DNA from: Aegilops tauschii subsp. strangulata | Taxonomy: Eukaryota > Streptophyta > Magnoliopsida > Poales > Poaceae | NCBI RefSeq assembly: GCF_002575655.3 | Contig: NC_053039.3 | Span: 218,631,622 to 218,695,621, forward strand | Reading direction: 5' to 3' | Length of the DNA stretch: 64,000 nucleotides | Shown here: piece after piece, positions 22,959-32,892 of the stretch | Layout: each line of letters starts with the position of its first letter | How positions within the stretch are numbered: position 1 is the first letter of the stretch | Position numbers and translations under genes: made by a program | The notes under the pieces: generated by a model | The model's database searches: none | What the model saw: the letters and a program-made list of their open reading frames with translations, nothing else | Told to the model about the DNA's origin: nothing

Positions 22959-23943
22959 TGACGCGGAGCATCCTACAATCATCCCCGTGTACACTACGAC
23001 GAGACCTCAACCATACACCATTGGACACAAGGTGAACTCGCTCCTTTCCGAATCTTCCGTTTCCGCATATAAGACATGGATGCTACTTCAAGCGCGAACC
23101 TTGTGCATACTCAGGTACACCCGAGGAGGCCATGGAGAGCCCAATGACCAAGGCCAAGTGTGCGCGGGAGCGAAGGAAGGATAAGGAAGCAGAGCTGCTG
23201 CTACAGCAGCCGGACATCCGGCCATGTCCCGGACATCCGGCCAGGCCCGGACATCCGGCCCAACACCCGGAAATCCATCTCCCTTCTACCCAGAGAGCAC
23301 CAGAGTCGGCCAAGTCAGCCCGGACATCCGGCCCGTCGCGAGCCACCGGACATCGGACCTCAGCCCGGACATCCGGCGCCCCATCACAGAAGCTGGACCC
23401 TGCCAGCCCGGACATCCGGCCACAGTGCCCGGACATCCGGCATCTCGGGAAGGCCAGGACGTCCGGCCCGGCGCCCGGACATCCGGCCCCCCTGCCTGCA
23501 TGCCGTGCATCTGGGCCGAGGCCCATGTACCCCTTCGCCCCTTAGACTATATATACTCCCCTCCTCCTACATTTTAGGGTTAGCATTGGTTTAGCTCATA
23601 TGTTGAGATAGAGCTTTGCTCATCCATACGGATCTGCTCCTTGAGAGAGACCGTGGCCCCTCTACGGAGAAGATCCACGTTGGATTCAAGACCCCCTCTT
23701 GGGTGGCCCCATCAAGACCTCCTCACGGAGAAGAACCGGTTACCTTTGTATCATCCCTTGTTGACTTTGGATCGTGTATCTCCCCTTGTGTTTCGAGGAT
23801 CTAGCATATGTGTGACTATATCTTGTTGGTTTGAGAGTTCCTCTTGTGATTTCGCTTGTGTTTCCCCGTGTGTTCTTCGTGTTCTTGGTTGGGATCCGCT
23901 CCTTTCGTGAAAGATCGGCCGTATAGGGTTCCACCCTACATCA
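22959..23943 (+). mobile_element. 3' LTR of the nested non-pol LTR element (985 bp)
   Basis: It starts TGACGCGGAGCATCC after the polypurine tract and ends CCACCCTACATCA, so the ends form a TGAtG/CATCA inverted pair with one C/T change. A TATA-like 'CTATATATACT' lies at about 23547-23557. The U3 contains the CCGGACATCCGG array (23210-23490). The last ~200 bp match the 5' LTR remnant at 16697. After 23943 copia gag resumes at once. Confidence 0.8.
23210..23490. repeat. CCGGACATCCGG palindromic array
   Basis: The near-palindrome CGGACATCCGG occurs eight times exactly (about 23211, 23229, 23247, 23322, 23364, 23408, 23430 and 23476). Three further variants (CCGGAAATCC, CCGGACATCGG, AGGACGTCCGG) fall in the same 280 bp. 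Spacing varies from about 18 to 75 bases. It lies in U3, upstream of the LTR TATA site, where promoter elements are expected. A regulatory or structural role is inferred. Confidence 0.75.
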
Positions 23944-24396
23944 GGTTTGCACCCAAGTCAAAGAAGAAGAAGAAGACCAAGCAACCTCTCCCGCTTAAGG
24001 AAGCCTTTGTCAAGTCGGGGGAGGGTGCTCATGAGAAGAAGAAGAACAAGGAAGTGTGTGGTAATGCTAAGAAGGGCAAGACACCCCGCCCGACAAAGCC
24101 GGCGATTTTTACCCCTCATACTCCCTCCGTCCAGAAATACTTGTCATCGAAATGGATGAAAAGGGATGTATTTAGAACTAAAATACATCTAGATACATCC
24201 CTTTTTATTCTTTTTGATGACAAGTATTTTCAGACGGAGGGAGTATCTTTTATGCCGTGCTAGTGATGGAGATGTTTATGCCAAATTTATTGGTTCTTCT
24301 TATGAGTACATTGAGTGGTATATTTGGGTTCCCAAGACCCTTGTTGATAACATCGAAGGGCCCATTCAAAAATGGGTACCTAAATCCAAGCATTAA
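23944..24396 (+). pseudogene. Copia gag, C-terminal part, split by a MITE
   Basis: The frame resumes with a Lys-rich segment ('FAPKSKKKKKTKQPLPLKEA') and, after the Stowaway insertion, continues 'LCRASDGDVYAKFIGSSYEY' and 'IWVPKTLVDNIEGPI'. This order is familiar from Triticeae copia polyproteins between gag and protease. Removing the MITE with one TA restores an open frame across the site. It belongs to the same element as 15870-16647. Confidence 0.65.
24119..24245. mobile_element. Stowaway MITE, 24121-24243 (123 bp), TA target duplication
   Basis: Terminal inverted repeats CTCCCTCCGTCC and its complement GGACGGAGGGAG-like end (CAGACGGAGGGAG) flank an AT-rich palindromic body ('AATACTTGTCATC' / 'GATGACAAGTATT'). 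TA is duplicated at 24119-24120 and 24244-24245. Stowaway elements are short non-autonomous Tc1/mariner derivatives. It is intact and inserted in dead copia gag. Confidence 0.92.
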
Positions 24397-24403
24397 TCTC
24401 TTG

Positions 24404-25276
24404 TAGGAGTTTGCTTCCGGTGGGGTGTCATGGTTGCTTGATAGTGGTGCAGCAAATCATATGACCGGGAGAAAGGACTTGGTGGTGGATGTGCAAGCAA
24501 TTCCATCTATGCCCACCCATGTCCAATTCAGTGATGCTTAAACTTATAAGGCATTGGTTCTTGGCAAGGTGGTCATCTCTCAAAATTTATCTATTGAGAA
24601 GGTCATGCTTGTTGAGTCCCTTGCATACAATTTACTTTCCGTTCGTCAAATTGCACTCATGGGATTTGCAACATTCTTTGATCTTGATACCATGGCCCTT
24701 TTGTGGAACAAGACTCTTAAAGTAGCCTTTGTTGGGCATGTCGAGAACAGTCTCTATGTGGTTAACTTTTTGGAGCGACCCACTAAGACCGCGATGTGCC
24801 TAATGGCTAAAGTTGACGTGGGCTGGCTTTGGCATCGCCGACTAGCACATGCTAATATGAGATCTTTGTAAAGTCTCCTCAAAGGGGATCATGTTCGTGG
24901 ACTAACAAATGTGAGTTTTGTCAAAGATCGTGCTTGTAGTGCTTGTATTGAAGGAAAGCTACATGAGACGTCTCACTGACCCACGACAATCATATACTCG
25001 AAGAGGCCCTTGGAGCTCCTTCGCATGGATCTCTTTGGCCCTCCATCCTTTGATAGTCTTGGAGGAAGGAAATATTTCTTGGTGGATTACTCAATATATA
25101 CATGGGTGTACTTCTTCAATAGGAAGAGTGAGACCCAACAAACCGTCATCGACTTTGCTAATGAAGCTCAACGTCAGCATGAAGGATATTGATGTTTAGA
25201 AGTGACAACGACACCGAGTTCAAGAAATACACCTTGGATGAGTTTCTTAGTGATGAGGGGATCAAGCATTTGATGA
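24404..25276 (+). pseudogene. Copia protease, GAG-pre-integrase and integrase N-part
   Basis: The aspartic protease motif WLLDSGAANHMTG lies at about 24431-24469 (catalytic Asp codon 24440-24442). It is followed by 'ESLAYNLLSVRQIALMGF', the pre-integrase 'WLWHRRLAHANMRSL', the zinc-binding 'CSACIEGK', then the integrase start 'LLRMDLFGPPSFDSLGGR'. In Ty1/copia elements these domains process the polyprotein and insert the cDNA. Stops and frameshifts occur at about 24539, 24871 and 24978. Coding ends at about 25276 ('SDEGIKH'), so the integrase C-half, RT and RNase H are missing. Confidence 0.75.
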
Positions 25277-26180
25277 GGAGATGACTACCTTGCATACGAC
25301 CAAAAATATTTCATACATGCATATTTGTGAGGTGATTTCTAATGCAAAATATGTAATACCTTATTTATGTTATCCAGGACAAAAATACTTCACATACTTT
25401 TGTCATGTCTAATTGCAGGTGTATGGGACATTTGTACAATCCACATATGAATATAAGGGGAAAATAGAAGTTTAGGTGCTGTTCAAAAAGTCCTCTCACG
25501 TCACTTTTGGGCCAAGAGAAGATAGAGTCCAAGTCTCTCACATTCTGGACTCAGATTCAGACTGCACAGACATATCTGACACAAAACGCCAAGATGTCTT
25601 TCATCCACACTCCGAATTGGGTGATTATTCTTTTGTTGGAAAGTAGATTTCGTGCTCTTTCCAACCCAATTAGATTCACCTTCAAATTCATCTGGAGCGT
25701 TGAGATATTGATGAAACAATCTGACGCTACAGCAGAATCCGAGTCAAACTACAAGTCCAAAGGTGTTGCATCACCTCCACTTGGGCCCATGGGCCTTGTA
25801 CGACCTAGGGTTAGTTTTAGGCTGACTTGGGATGTCCTCCCACCTCCTTGGCTGCCACCCCTTGATCCTATATAAGTAGATCAATCTAGTAGCTTTTTGC
25901 TTGGGATTTGTTTAGTTAAAAGTTAGCCATTGCAACTTCGTGTACTTCGTTTGTGTCCAACGACTAGACCAAGACCACTTTCGGATACCCATATTTGTCC
26001 ATAGTTCATCTATATTCGCAATATTCAGATTGCATTATCATATTCTTGCTTGTTCTTCGATTGCGTGCAGGAATAGAGCTTCGTGGTCAGGCTGATCGTG
26101 CTTCCAGCATCGTCAATAACCTTAGGAGATTGGTTTAGCGATTGCTAAGGTGCAACTTTGTGCATGTTTGTAGTCGGATC
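25277..26180 (+). mobile_element. Gypsy-type LTR fragment
   Basis: This is non-coding sequence with a TATA-like 'CCTATATAAG' at about 25866, a leader-like 'GCAACTTCGTGTACTTCG' and a 3' part ('GGAATAGAGCTTCGTGGTCAGG') that I recall from Triticeae LTRs. It replaces the rest of the copia integrase at about 25277 and is cut at 26181 by the BARE-like LTR. No complete termini are visible, so family and limits are tentative. Confidence 0.45.
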
Positions 26181-27961
26181 TGTTGGGGAACGTTGCATGG
26201 AAAAGGAAAAAAATTCTACGCACACGCAAGATCTATCCACGGAGATGCATAGCTACAAGAGGGGGAGAGCATCTGCATACCCTTCTAGATCGCTAAGCGG
26301 AAGCGTTTATCAACGCGGTTGATGTAGTCGTACACCTTCACGACCCGTCCCGATCAAGTACCGAACGTACGTCACCTCCGTGTTCAACATAGGTTCAGCT
26401 CGATGACATCCCCGCCTTCTCGATCCAGCAAGAGAGGCGAAGTAGTAGATGATCCGGCAGCACGACGGCGTGGTGACGGTGGTGGTTAAACTATCCGCAG
26501 GGCTTCGCCAAGCACAACAGACATGGACGGAGGAGGAACTAGAACTAGAGGCAGACAGGGCGCCGCACACGGCTTGGGGATTGTGGTGTGTATTGCCCCT
26601 CTCCCTCCTCTCATATATATAGGTGCGGGTGGAGGGGAGGCAGCCTAGGGCGTCCCCCTAAGGGCCGGCGGCCGCCTTGGGCTCCTGCCCTGCCCTGGCC
26701 GCGCCCCCTTCCTTTCTTGGCGCTTGGGGAGAAGGCGGGAGGGGAGGCGCCCCCCTTCCCTTTCTCTCATGTGGAAGAGAAGGCAAGAGGGGCTAGCCCT
26801 CCCCTCTTTCCTTCCAAGAGGGCCGACAGCCTAGAGGTGGGGTGCACCAGCCCCCTTGTGGGCTAGTGTTCTTCCCACGTTGGCCCAATAAGCCCAATAA
26901 CTCCCCGTGGCCTTCCCGGAACCCCTTCCGGTGATCCGATAAATAGCTGGTGCATTCTGAAACCTTTTCGGAGACCAAATAGTATCGTCCTATATATCAA
27001 TCTTTACCTCCGGACCATTCCGGAGCTCCTCGTCATGTCCGTGATCTCATCTGGGACTCCGAACAACATTCGGTCACTATTTCACATAACTCATATAATA
27101 CTATATAGTCAACGAACGTTAAGCGTGCGGACTCTACGGGTTCGAGAATGATGCAGACATGACCGAGACACTTCTCCAATCAATAACCAATACCGTGGAC
27201 CTGGATGCCCATATTGGTTCCTACATATTCTATGAAGATCTTTATCAGTCGAACCTCTATGATAACATACGTAATTCCCTTTGTCTGTCGGTATGTTACT
27301 TGCCCGAGATTCGATCGTCGGTACCTCCATACCTAGTTCAATCTCATTACCGGAAAGTCTCTTTACTCGTTCCGTAATACATCATCTCATAACTAACTCC
27401 TTAGTCATTTTGCTTGCAAGCTTCTTGTGATGCTGTATTTCTGAGAAGGGCCCAGAGATACCTCTCCAATACACTGAGTGAGAAATCCCAATCCATGCCA
27501 ACTCAATAGACACCTTCGGAGATACCTGTAGAGCATCTTTATGATCACCAAGTTACGTTGTGATGTTTGATAGCACACAAGTTATTCCACCGGTATCCAG
27601 GAGTTGCATGATCTCATGGTCGAAGCAATATGTATTTGACATTAAGAAATCAGTAGCAATAAACTGAACAATCATATGCTAAGCTAACGGATGGGTCTTG
27701 TCCATCACATCATTCTCCTAATAATGTGATACCGTTATCAAGTGACAACACATGTCTATGATTAGGAAACCTTAACCATCTTTTGATCAACGAGCTAGTC
27801 TAGTAGAGGCTCACTAGGGACACAGTATTTGTTTATGTATCCAAACATGTATTTAAGTTTCTGGTCAATATAGTTCTAGCATGAATAATAAACCTTTATC
27901 ATGGTTAAGGAAATTTAATAATAATCACTTTATTATTGCCTCTAGGGGCATATTTCCAACA
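26181..27961 (-). mobile_element. BARE/WIS/Angela-like copia 3' LTR (1.78 kb)
   Basis: On + it begins TGTTGGGGAACGTTGC and ends 'GGCATATTTCCAACA', the reverse complement of the standard TGTTGGAAATATGCC…CCCCAACA LTR. A TATA-like site on minus lies at about 26612-26622. A pol-containing internal region follows on the right, so this is the 3' LTR of a minus-strand element. It is related, in opposite orientation, to the LTR at 57816-59514. Confidence 0.9.
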
Positions 27962-27975
27962 GTCTCCCACTTGCA
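27962..27975 (-). other. Polypurine tract of the minus BARE-like element
   Basis: The + sequence GTCTCCCACTTGCA reads TGCAAGTGGGAGAC on minus, directly before the LTR. This is the conserved BARE-type polypurine tract that primes plus-strand synthesis. Confidence 0.8.
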
Positions 27976-28049
27976 CTAGAGTAAATAATCTAGATTACAT
28001 AGTAATGAATCTAACACCCATGGAGTCTTGGTGTTGATCATGTTTTGCC

Positions 28050-29268
28050 CACAGAAGAGGTTTAGTCAATGGGTCTGCCACATTCAGATCCGTATGAATT
28101 TTGCAAATTTCTATGTCTACAATGCTCTGCATCAAGCTACTCTAGCTAATTCCTCACACGTTCAATATGTATCCAGATTGAGACCCAGAGTCATCCGGAT
28201 CAGTGTCAAAGCTTGCATCGACATAACCCTTTACGACGAACTCTTTATCACCTCCATAACCGAGAAACATTTACTTAGTCCTCTTTAGGTACCTAAGGAT
28301 AATTTTGACTGTTGTCTAGTGATCCACTCCTGGATCACTATTGTACCCCTTGCCAAACTCATGGCAAGGCACACATCAGGTCTGGTACACAGCATGGCAT
28401 ACATAATAGAACCTATGGTGAGCCATAGGGAATGACTTTCATTCTCTCTCTATCTTCTGCCGTGGTCGGGCTTTGAGTCTTACTCAACTTCACACCTTGC
28501 AATACATGCAAGAACCATTTCTTTGACTGATCCATTTTGAACTTCTTCAAAACTTTGTCAAGGTATGTGCTTTGTGAAAGTCCTATTAAGTGTGTCGATT
28601 CATCCCTATAGATCTTGATGCCCAATATATAAGCAGCTTCACCGAGGCCTTTCATTGAAAAATTCTTATTCAAGTATCCTTTTATGCTAACCAGAAATTC
28701 TATATCATTTCCAATCAGCAGTATGTCATCCACATATAATATCAGAATGCTACAGAGCTCCCACTCACTTTCTTGTAAATATAGGCTTCACCGTAAGTCT
28801 GTATAAAACCATATGTTTTGATCACCTCATCAAAGCATATATTCCAACTCCGAGATGCTTGCACCAGTCCATAAATGGAGCGCTGGAGCTTGCGCACTTT
28901 GTTAGCACCTTTAGGATCGACAAAACCTTCTGGTTGCATCATATACAATTCTTATTGAAGAAACCCGTTAAGGAATGTAGTTTTGACGTCCATTTGCCAG
29001 ATTTCATAATCATAAAATGCGGCAATTGCTAACGTGATTCGGATATACTTAACCATCGCTACGAGTGAGAAAGTCTCATCGTAGTCAGCCCATTGAACTT
29101 GTTGAAAAACTTTTGCGACAAGTCGAGCTTTGTAGATAATGATATTACCATCAGCGTCCGTCTTCCTCTTGAAGATCCATTTATTCTCAATGGCTTGCTG
29201 ATCATCGGGAAAGTCCGCCAAAGTCCATACTTTGTTCTCATACATGAATCCTATCTCAGATTTCATGC
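28050..29268 (-). pseudogene. BARE-like copia reverse transcriptase and RNase H
   Basis: Reading on minus: 'NKWIFKRKTDADGNIIIYKA' and '[14 protein letters not shown]' (RT palm start), then '[20 protein letters not shown]' and '[13 protein letters not shown]'. The catalytic YVDD box is intact near 28730-28745 ('LYVDDILLIGND'). 'GLGEAAYILGIKIYRD' and RNase H-type sequence follow down to about 28050. RT copies element RNA into cDNA. Stops and frameshifts split the frame near 28412, 28740 and 28950, so no full product is possible. Integrase lies upstream and RT downstream, which is the copia order. Confidence 0.85.
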
Positions 29269-29269
29269 C

Positions 29270-30240
29270 CTATAGCCATTTATCGGAATCTGGGCTCATC
29301 ATAGCTTCTTCATAGTTTGTAGGTTCGCCCTTGACTAACAACATGACTACCAGGACTGAATTACCATACCACTCTTGTGCGGTACGTGTTCTAGTCAACC
29401 TACGAGGTTCAGTAGTAACTTGATCTGAAGTTTCATGATCATCATCATTAGCTTCCTCTCTAGCTGGTGTAGGCATCACGGGAACGGTTTTTTCTGATGT
29501 GCTACTTTCCAATTCGAGAGAAGGTACAGTTACCTCATCAAGTTCTACTTTCCTCCCACACACTTCTTTGAGAGAAATTCCTTCTCTAGAAATGATCCAT
29601 TCTTAGCAACAAAGATCTTGCCTTCGGGTCTATGGTAGAAAGTGTACCCAATAGTTTCTTTAGGGTACCCTATGAAGACAAATGTCTCCGATTTGGATTT
29701 GAGCTTATCAGGTTGAAGCCTTTTGACATAAGTGTCGCATCCCCAAACTTTAAGAAACGACAACTTAGGTTTCTTGCCAGACCAAAGTTCATACGATGTC
29801 GTCTCAACGGATTTAGATGGTGCCCTATTTAACGTGAATGCGGCTGTCTCTAATGCATGACCCCCAAATGATAAAGGCAAATTGATAAAAGACATCATAG
29901 AACGCACCATATCTAATAAAGTATGGTCATGATGTTCGGACACACAATTACGCTATGGTGTTCCAGGTGGCGTGAATTGTGAAACAATTCCACATTGTTT
30001 CAAGTGAAGGCCAAACTCGTAACTCAAATATTCGCCTTCGCGATTAGATCGTAGAAACTTTATTTTCTTGTTATGATGATTCTCCACTTCACTCTGAAAT
30101 TCTTTGAACTTTTCAAATGTTTCAGACTTGTGTTTCATCTAGTAGATATACCCATACCTACTTAAATCATCTGTGAAGGTTAGAAAATAACAATACCCGC
30201 CACATGCCTCAACACTCATCGGACCGCATACATCGGTATC
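29270..30240 (-). pseudogene. BARE-like copia integrase core and C-terminal region
   Basis: On minus the region covers 'SETFEKFKEFQSEVENHHNK', then 'FLRSNREGEYLSYEFGLHLK', 'SEHHDHTLLDMVRSMM' and the GKKPKLSFLKVWGC linker toward RT. The position that is normally the second catalytic Asp (RSDRGGEY) is Asn here (codon 30043-30045), so strand transfer should be dead even without the other breaks. The Glu of 'SEHH' is kept. Frameshifts or stops fall at about 29545, 29944 and 30138. Confidence 0.8.
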
Positions 30241-31444
30241 TATTATTTCCAATAAGTCATTAGCTCGCTCCATTGTTCCGGAGAATGGAGTTTTAGTCAT
30301 CTTACCCATGAGGCATGGTTCGCAAGTATCAAATGATTCATAATCAAGTGATTCTAAAAGTCCATCCGCATGGAGTTTCTTCATGTACTTTACACCAATA
30401 TGACCTAAACGGCAGTGCCACAAGTATGTTGCACTATCATTGTCAACTTTGCATCTTTTGGCATCAATATTATGAATATGTGTATCACTACGATTGAGAT
30501 TCAACATGAATAGACCATTCATCAAAGGTGCATGACCATAAAAGATATTACTCATATAAATAGAACAACCATTATTCTCTGACTTAAATGAATAACCGTC
30601 TTGCATTAAACAAGATCCATATATAATGTTCATGCTCAATGCTAGCACCAAATAATAGTTATTGAGATCTATAACTAATCCCGAAGGTAGATGTAGAGGT
30701 AGCGTGCCGACGGTGATCACATCGACCTTGGAACCATTCCCGACGCGCATCATCACCTCGTCCTTAGCCAATCTTCGTTTATTCCGCAGCTCTTGTTTCG
30801 AGTTACAAATATGAGCAACCGAACCAGTATCAAATACCCGGGAGCTATTACGAGCATTAGTAAGGTACACATCAATAACATGTATATCGAATATACTTCT
30901 GTTCACTTTGCCATCCTTCTTATTCGCCAAGTATTTGGGGCAGTTCCGCTTCCAGTGACCATTTCCTTTGCAGTAGAAGCACTTAGTTTCAGGCTTGCGT
31001 CCAGCTTTGGGCTTCTTCACGGGAGCGGCAACTTGCTTGCCATTCTTCTTAAAGTTCCCTTTCTTCCCCTTGCCCTTTTTCTTGAAACTAGTGGTCTTGT
31101 TAACCATCATCACTTGATGCTCCTTCTTGATTTCTACCTTCGCCAATTTCAGCACCGCGAAGAGCTCGGGAATCGTTTTCATCATCCCTTGCATATTATA
31201 GTTCATAACAAAGCCTTGTAGCTTGGTGGCAGTGACTGAAGAACTCTATCAATAACACCCTCAACTGGAAGATCAATTCCCAACTGAGTCAAGTGGTTAT
31301 GATACCCAGACATTTTGAGTATGTGTTCACTGACAGGACTGTTCTCCTCCATCTTACAACTATAGAACTTGTTGGAGACTTCATATCTCCCAACCCGAGC
31401 ATTAGCTTGAAATATCAACTTCAGCTCTTGGAACATCTCATATG
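30139..31444 (-). pseudogene. BARE-like copia gag, zinc knuckle, protease and pre-integrase
   Basis: Gag on minus starts at 31444, where the CACTA terminus cuts it ('SAYEMFQELKLIFQANA'), and breaks near 31203. The next frame (31206-30139) runs through a Lys-rich tail, zinc knuckle CFYCKGNGHWKRNC (about 30981-30940), protease VFDTGS (Asp codon near 30831), pre-integrase 'LWHCRLGHIGVKYMKKL' and the integrase start with its first Asp in 'DTDVCGPM'. The gag N-terminus and 5' LTR are absent; they should lie beyond the CACTA insertion but were not found. This is the best-preserved polyprotein segment in the window. Confidence 0.85.
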
Positions 31445-32640
31445 CACTACAACAAAATACACTTCCGTGATGATACGTGTTTGTCATAGTAGGTCACATT
31501 TTCTGTCGTGCATGTACATCCATGACAATTTTATGACAGAATCAAGATAGTCATACATGTGCTGTCGTAGAAGTGTTCCATGACATTACCAAAATTATCA
31601 TCACGGAAGTGTCCACTTCCATGACGATAAATCGCGCGTCATAGAAGTGCTTTCACCAAGGGTAACCGACACGTGACATCCACCGTAACGGGTCACCGTT
31701 AAGCTATCAGGTTCCGGTTTGGATCCAATAACCCGTTAACAGCCCCGACCAGTGGGGATTTTCCACGTGTAAAATTCTCAATGGCTAGAGGAACCAGGTG
31801 TCGGCTCACCGTTGGGACAGATGTAATCCACTCAATGGACCAAAGGCGCCTATGATACGTCGACACGTGGCACGGCCCAACAGAGGCCCATTCTGGTGAA
31901 AAGGCTGGCCCGTTTGACTTGGACAAAAGGTAGCGGGCCGACCCACGAAAAACCTGTTAACGGCCTGTTAGCATATAGCCCATTTACAGGCCCAGTAGCG
32001 TCCTCTGGGCCGTCCAATATGATTCCAGCCCATTGTCACTTCCGGCCCATGTATGGCCCATGACGTCTTTCGACCCATACAAGGCCCTTTGTAACTCTGG
32101 GCCCATTAAAGGCTCGAGATGAAACTGGCCCATAATGAACAGTGTATTGCTTTATACCCATTAACGGCCCATTATTCCGTCGGCCGTTTCCAGCCCGTGT
32201 TAACTTTTGGCCTTCTAAGGGCCCATTTATTCTTGGGCTCATTTCCAGAATTCGGTTCTTGTGTGCCAAATTCAGCCCGTGGTTACAGTCGGCCCATTTA
32301 TGGCCCGTTAACCCGCTGGACTGTTTTCATAGCGTCATCAAATACGGCCTATTAACGACCCGTTATGGTCAGCGATAAAACAGACGTTTTCCACTCTAGC
32401 CCGTTTACGACCCATTTTGCGATCTACGAATAGTACGGCTCATGTTTGGTGAAACGATTATACGGCCTGTAGAAGGCCGATAGATTGATTAGACGACACG
32501 TAGAAGGCCCATGGATCCTACGGCCCGTAGGAGGCCCATGGTCACTACAGCAGGTAGCAGGACCATGGTTACAACAGTCCGTGTGTTGCCATGGTTATTG
32601 TGGCCTAGTTATAATAATAGGTTATTGTGGCACTAGAAAA
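31442..32640 (+). mobile_element. CACTA transposon left terminus and subterminal repeat region
   Basis: CACTACAACAAAATAC starts at 31445 within BARE-like gag, preceded by ATG at 31442-31444 as a possible 3-bp target. Subterminal words 'GTCATAG(A/T)AG' (31483, 31649) and 'GTCGTAGAAGTG' (31564) follow. The 31920-32640 segment is packed with GGCCC(A/G)T words, often as 'GGCCCATTTA' or 'GGCCCGTTAA'. CACTA subterminal repeats bind the element's TNPA-type protein. The matching right terminus was not found. Confidence 0.6.
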
Positions 32641-32892
32641 ATGCGGAAAAAGAACTGAAGTGACTACAAGCAAACAACTAAACAATACAATAAGGAAATA
32701 AATAAGTAAGCAACTAACGCTAGGCTATTATGACTATTACACATATTACATCCACTGGGCATCAAAGTTCGCACCAGTGCAAATATAGGGAAGAAAGCAG
32801 CATATTACATACACTGGCCGTCTAAATTGGCCACCAGTGCAAATAAACGCGGCAGCAAAACAAGTCCATAACTGAAACAACTTCAGAAGAGC

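Noticed and set aside
23132..23594. CRISPR-like array or ORFs over the CCGGACATCCGG repeats
   Set aside because: This is a plant LTR. The words are 11-12 bases with irregular spacers of 7 to 60 bases, and no cas genes exist. The overlapping ORFs arise from repeated GGACATCCGG in several frames.
28413..31444. Endogenous pararetrovirus as source of the RT and protease
   Set aside because: Domain order is gag-PR-IN-RT-RH, with BARE-type LTRs and polypurine tract. That identifies a copia retrotransposon, not a viral insertion.
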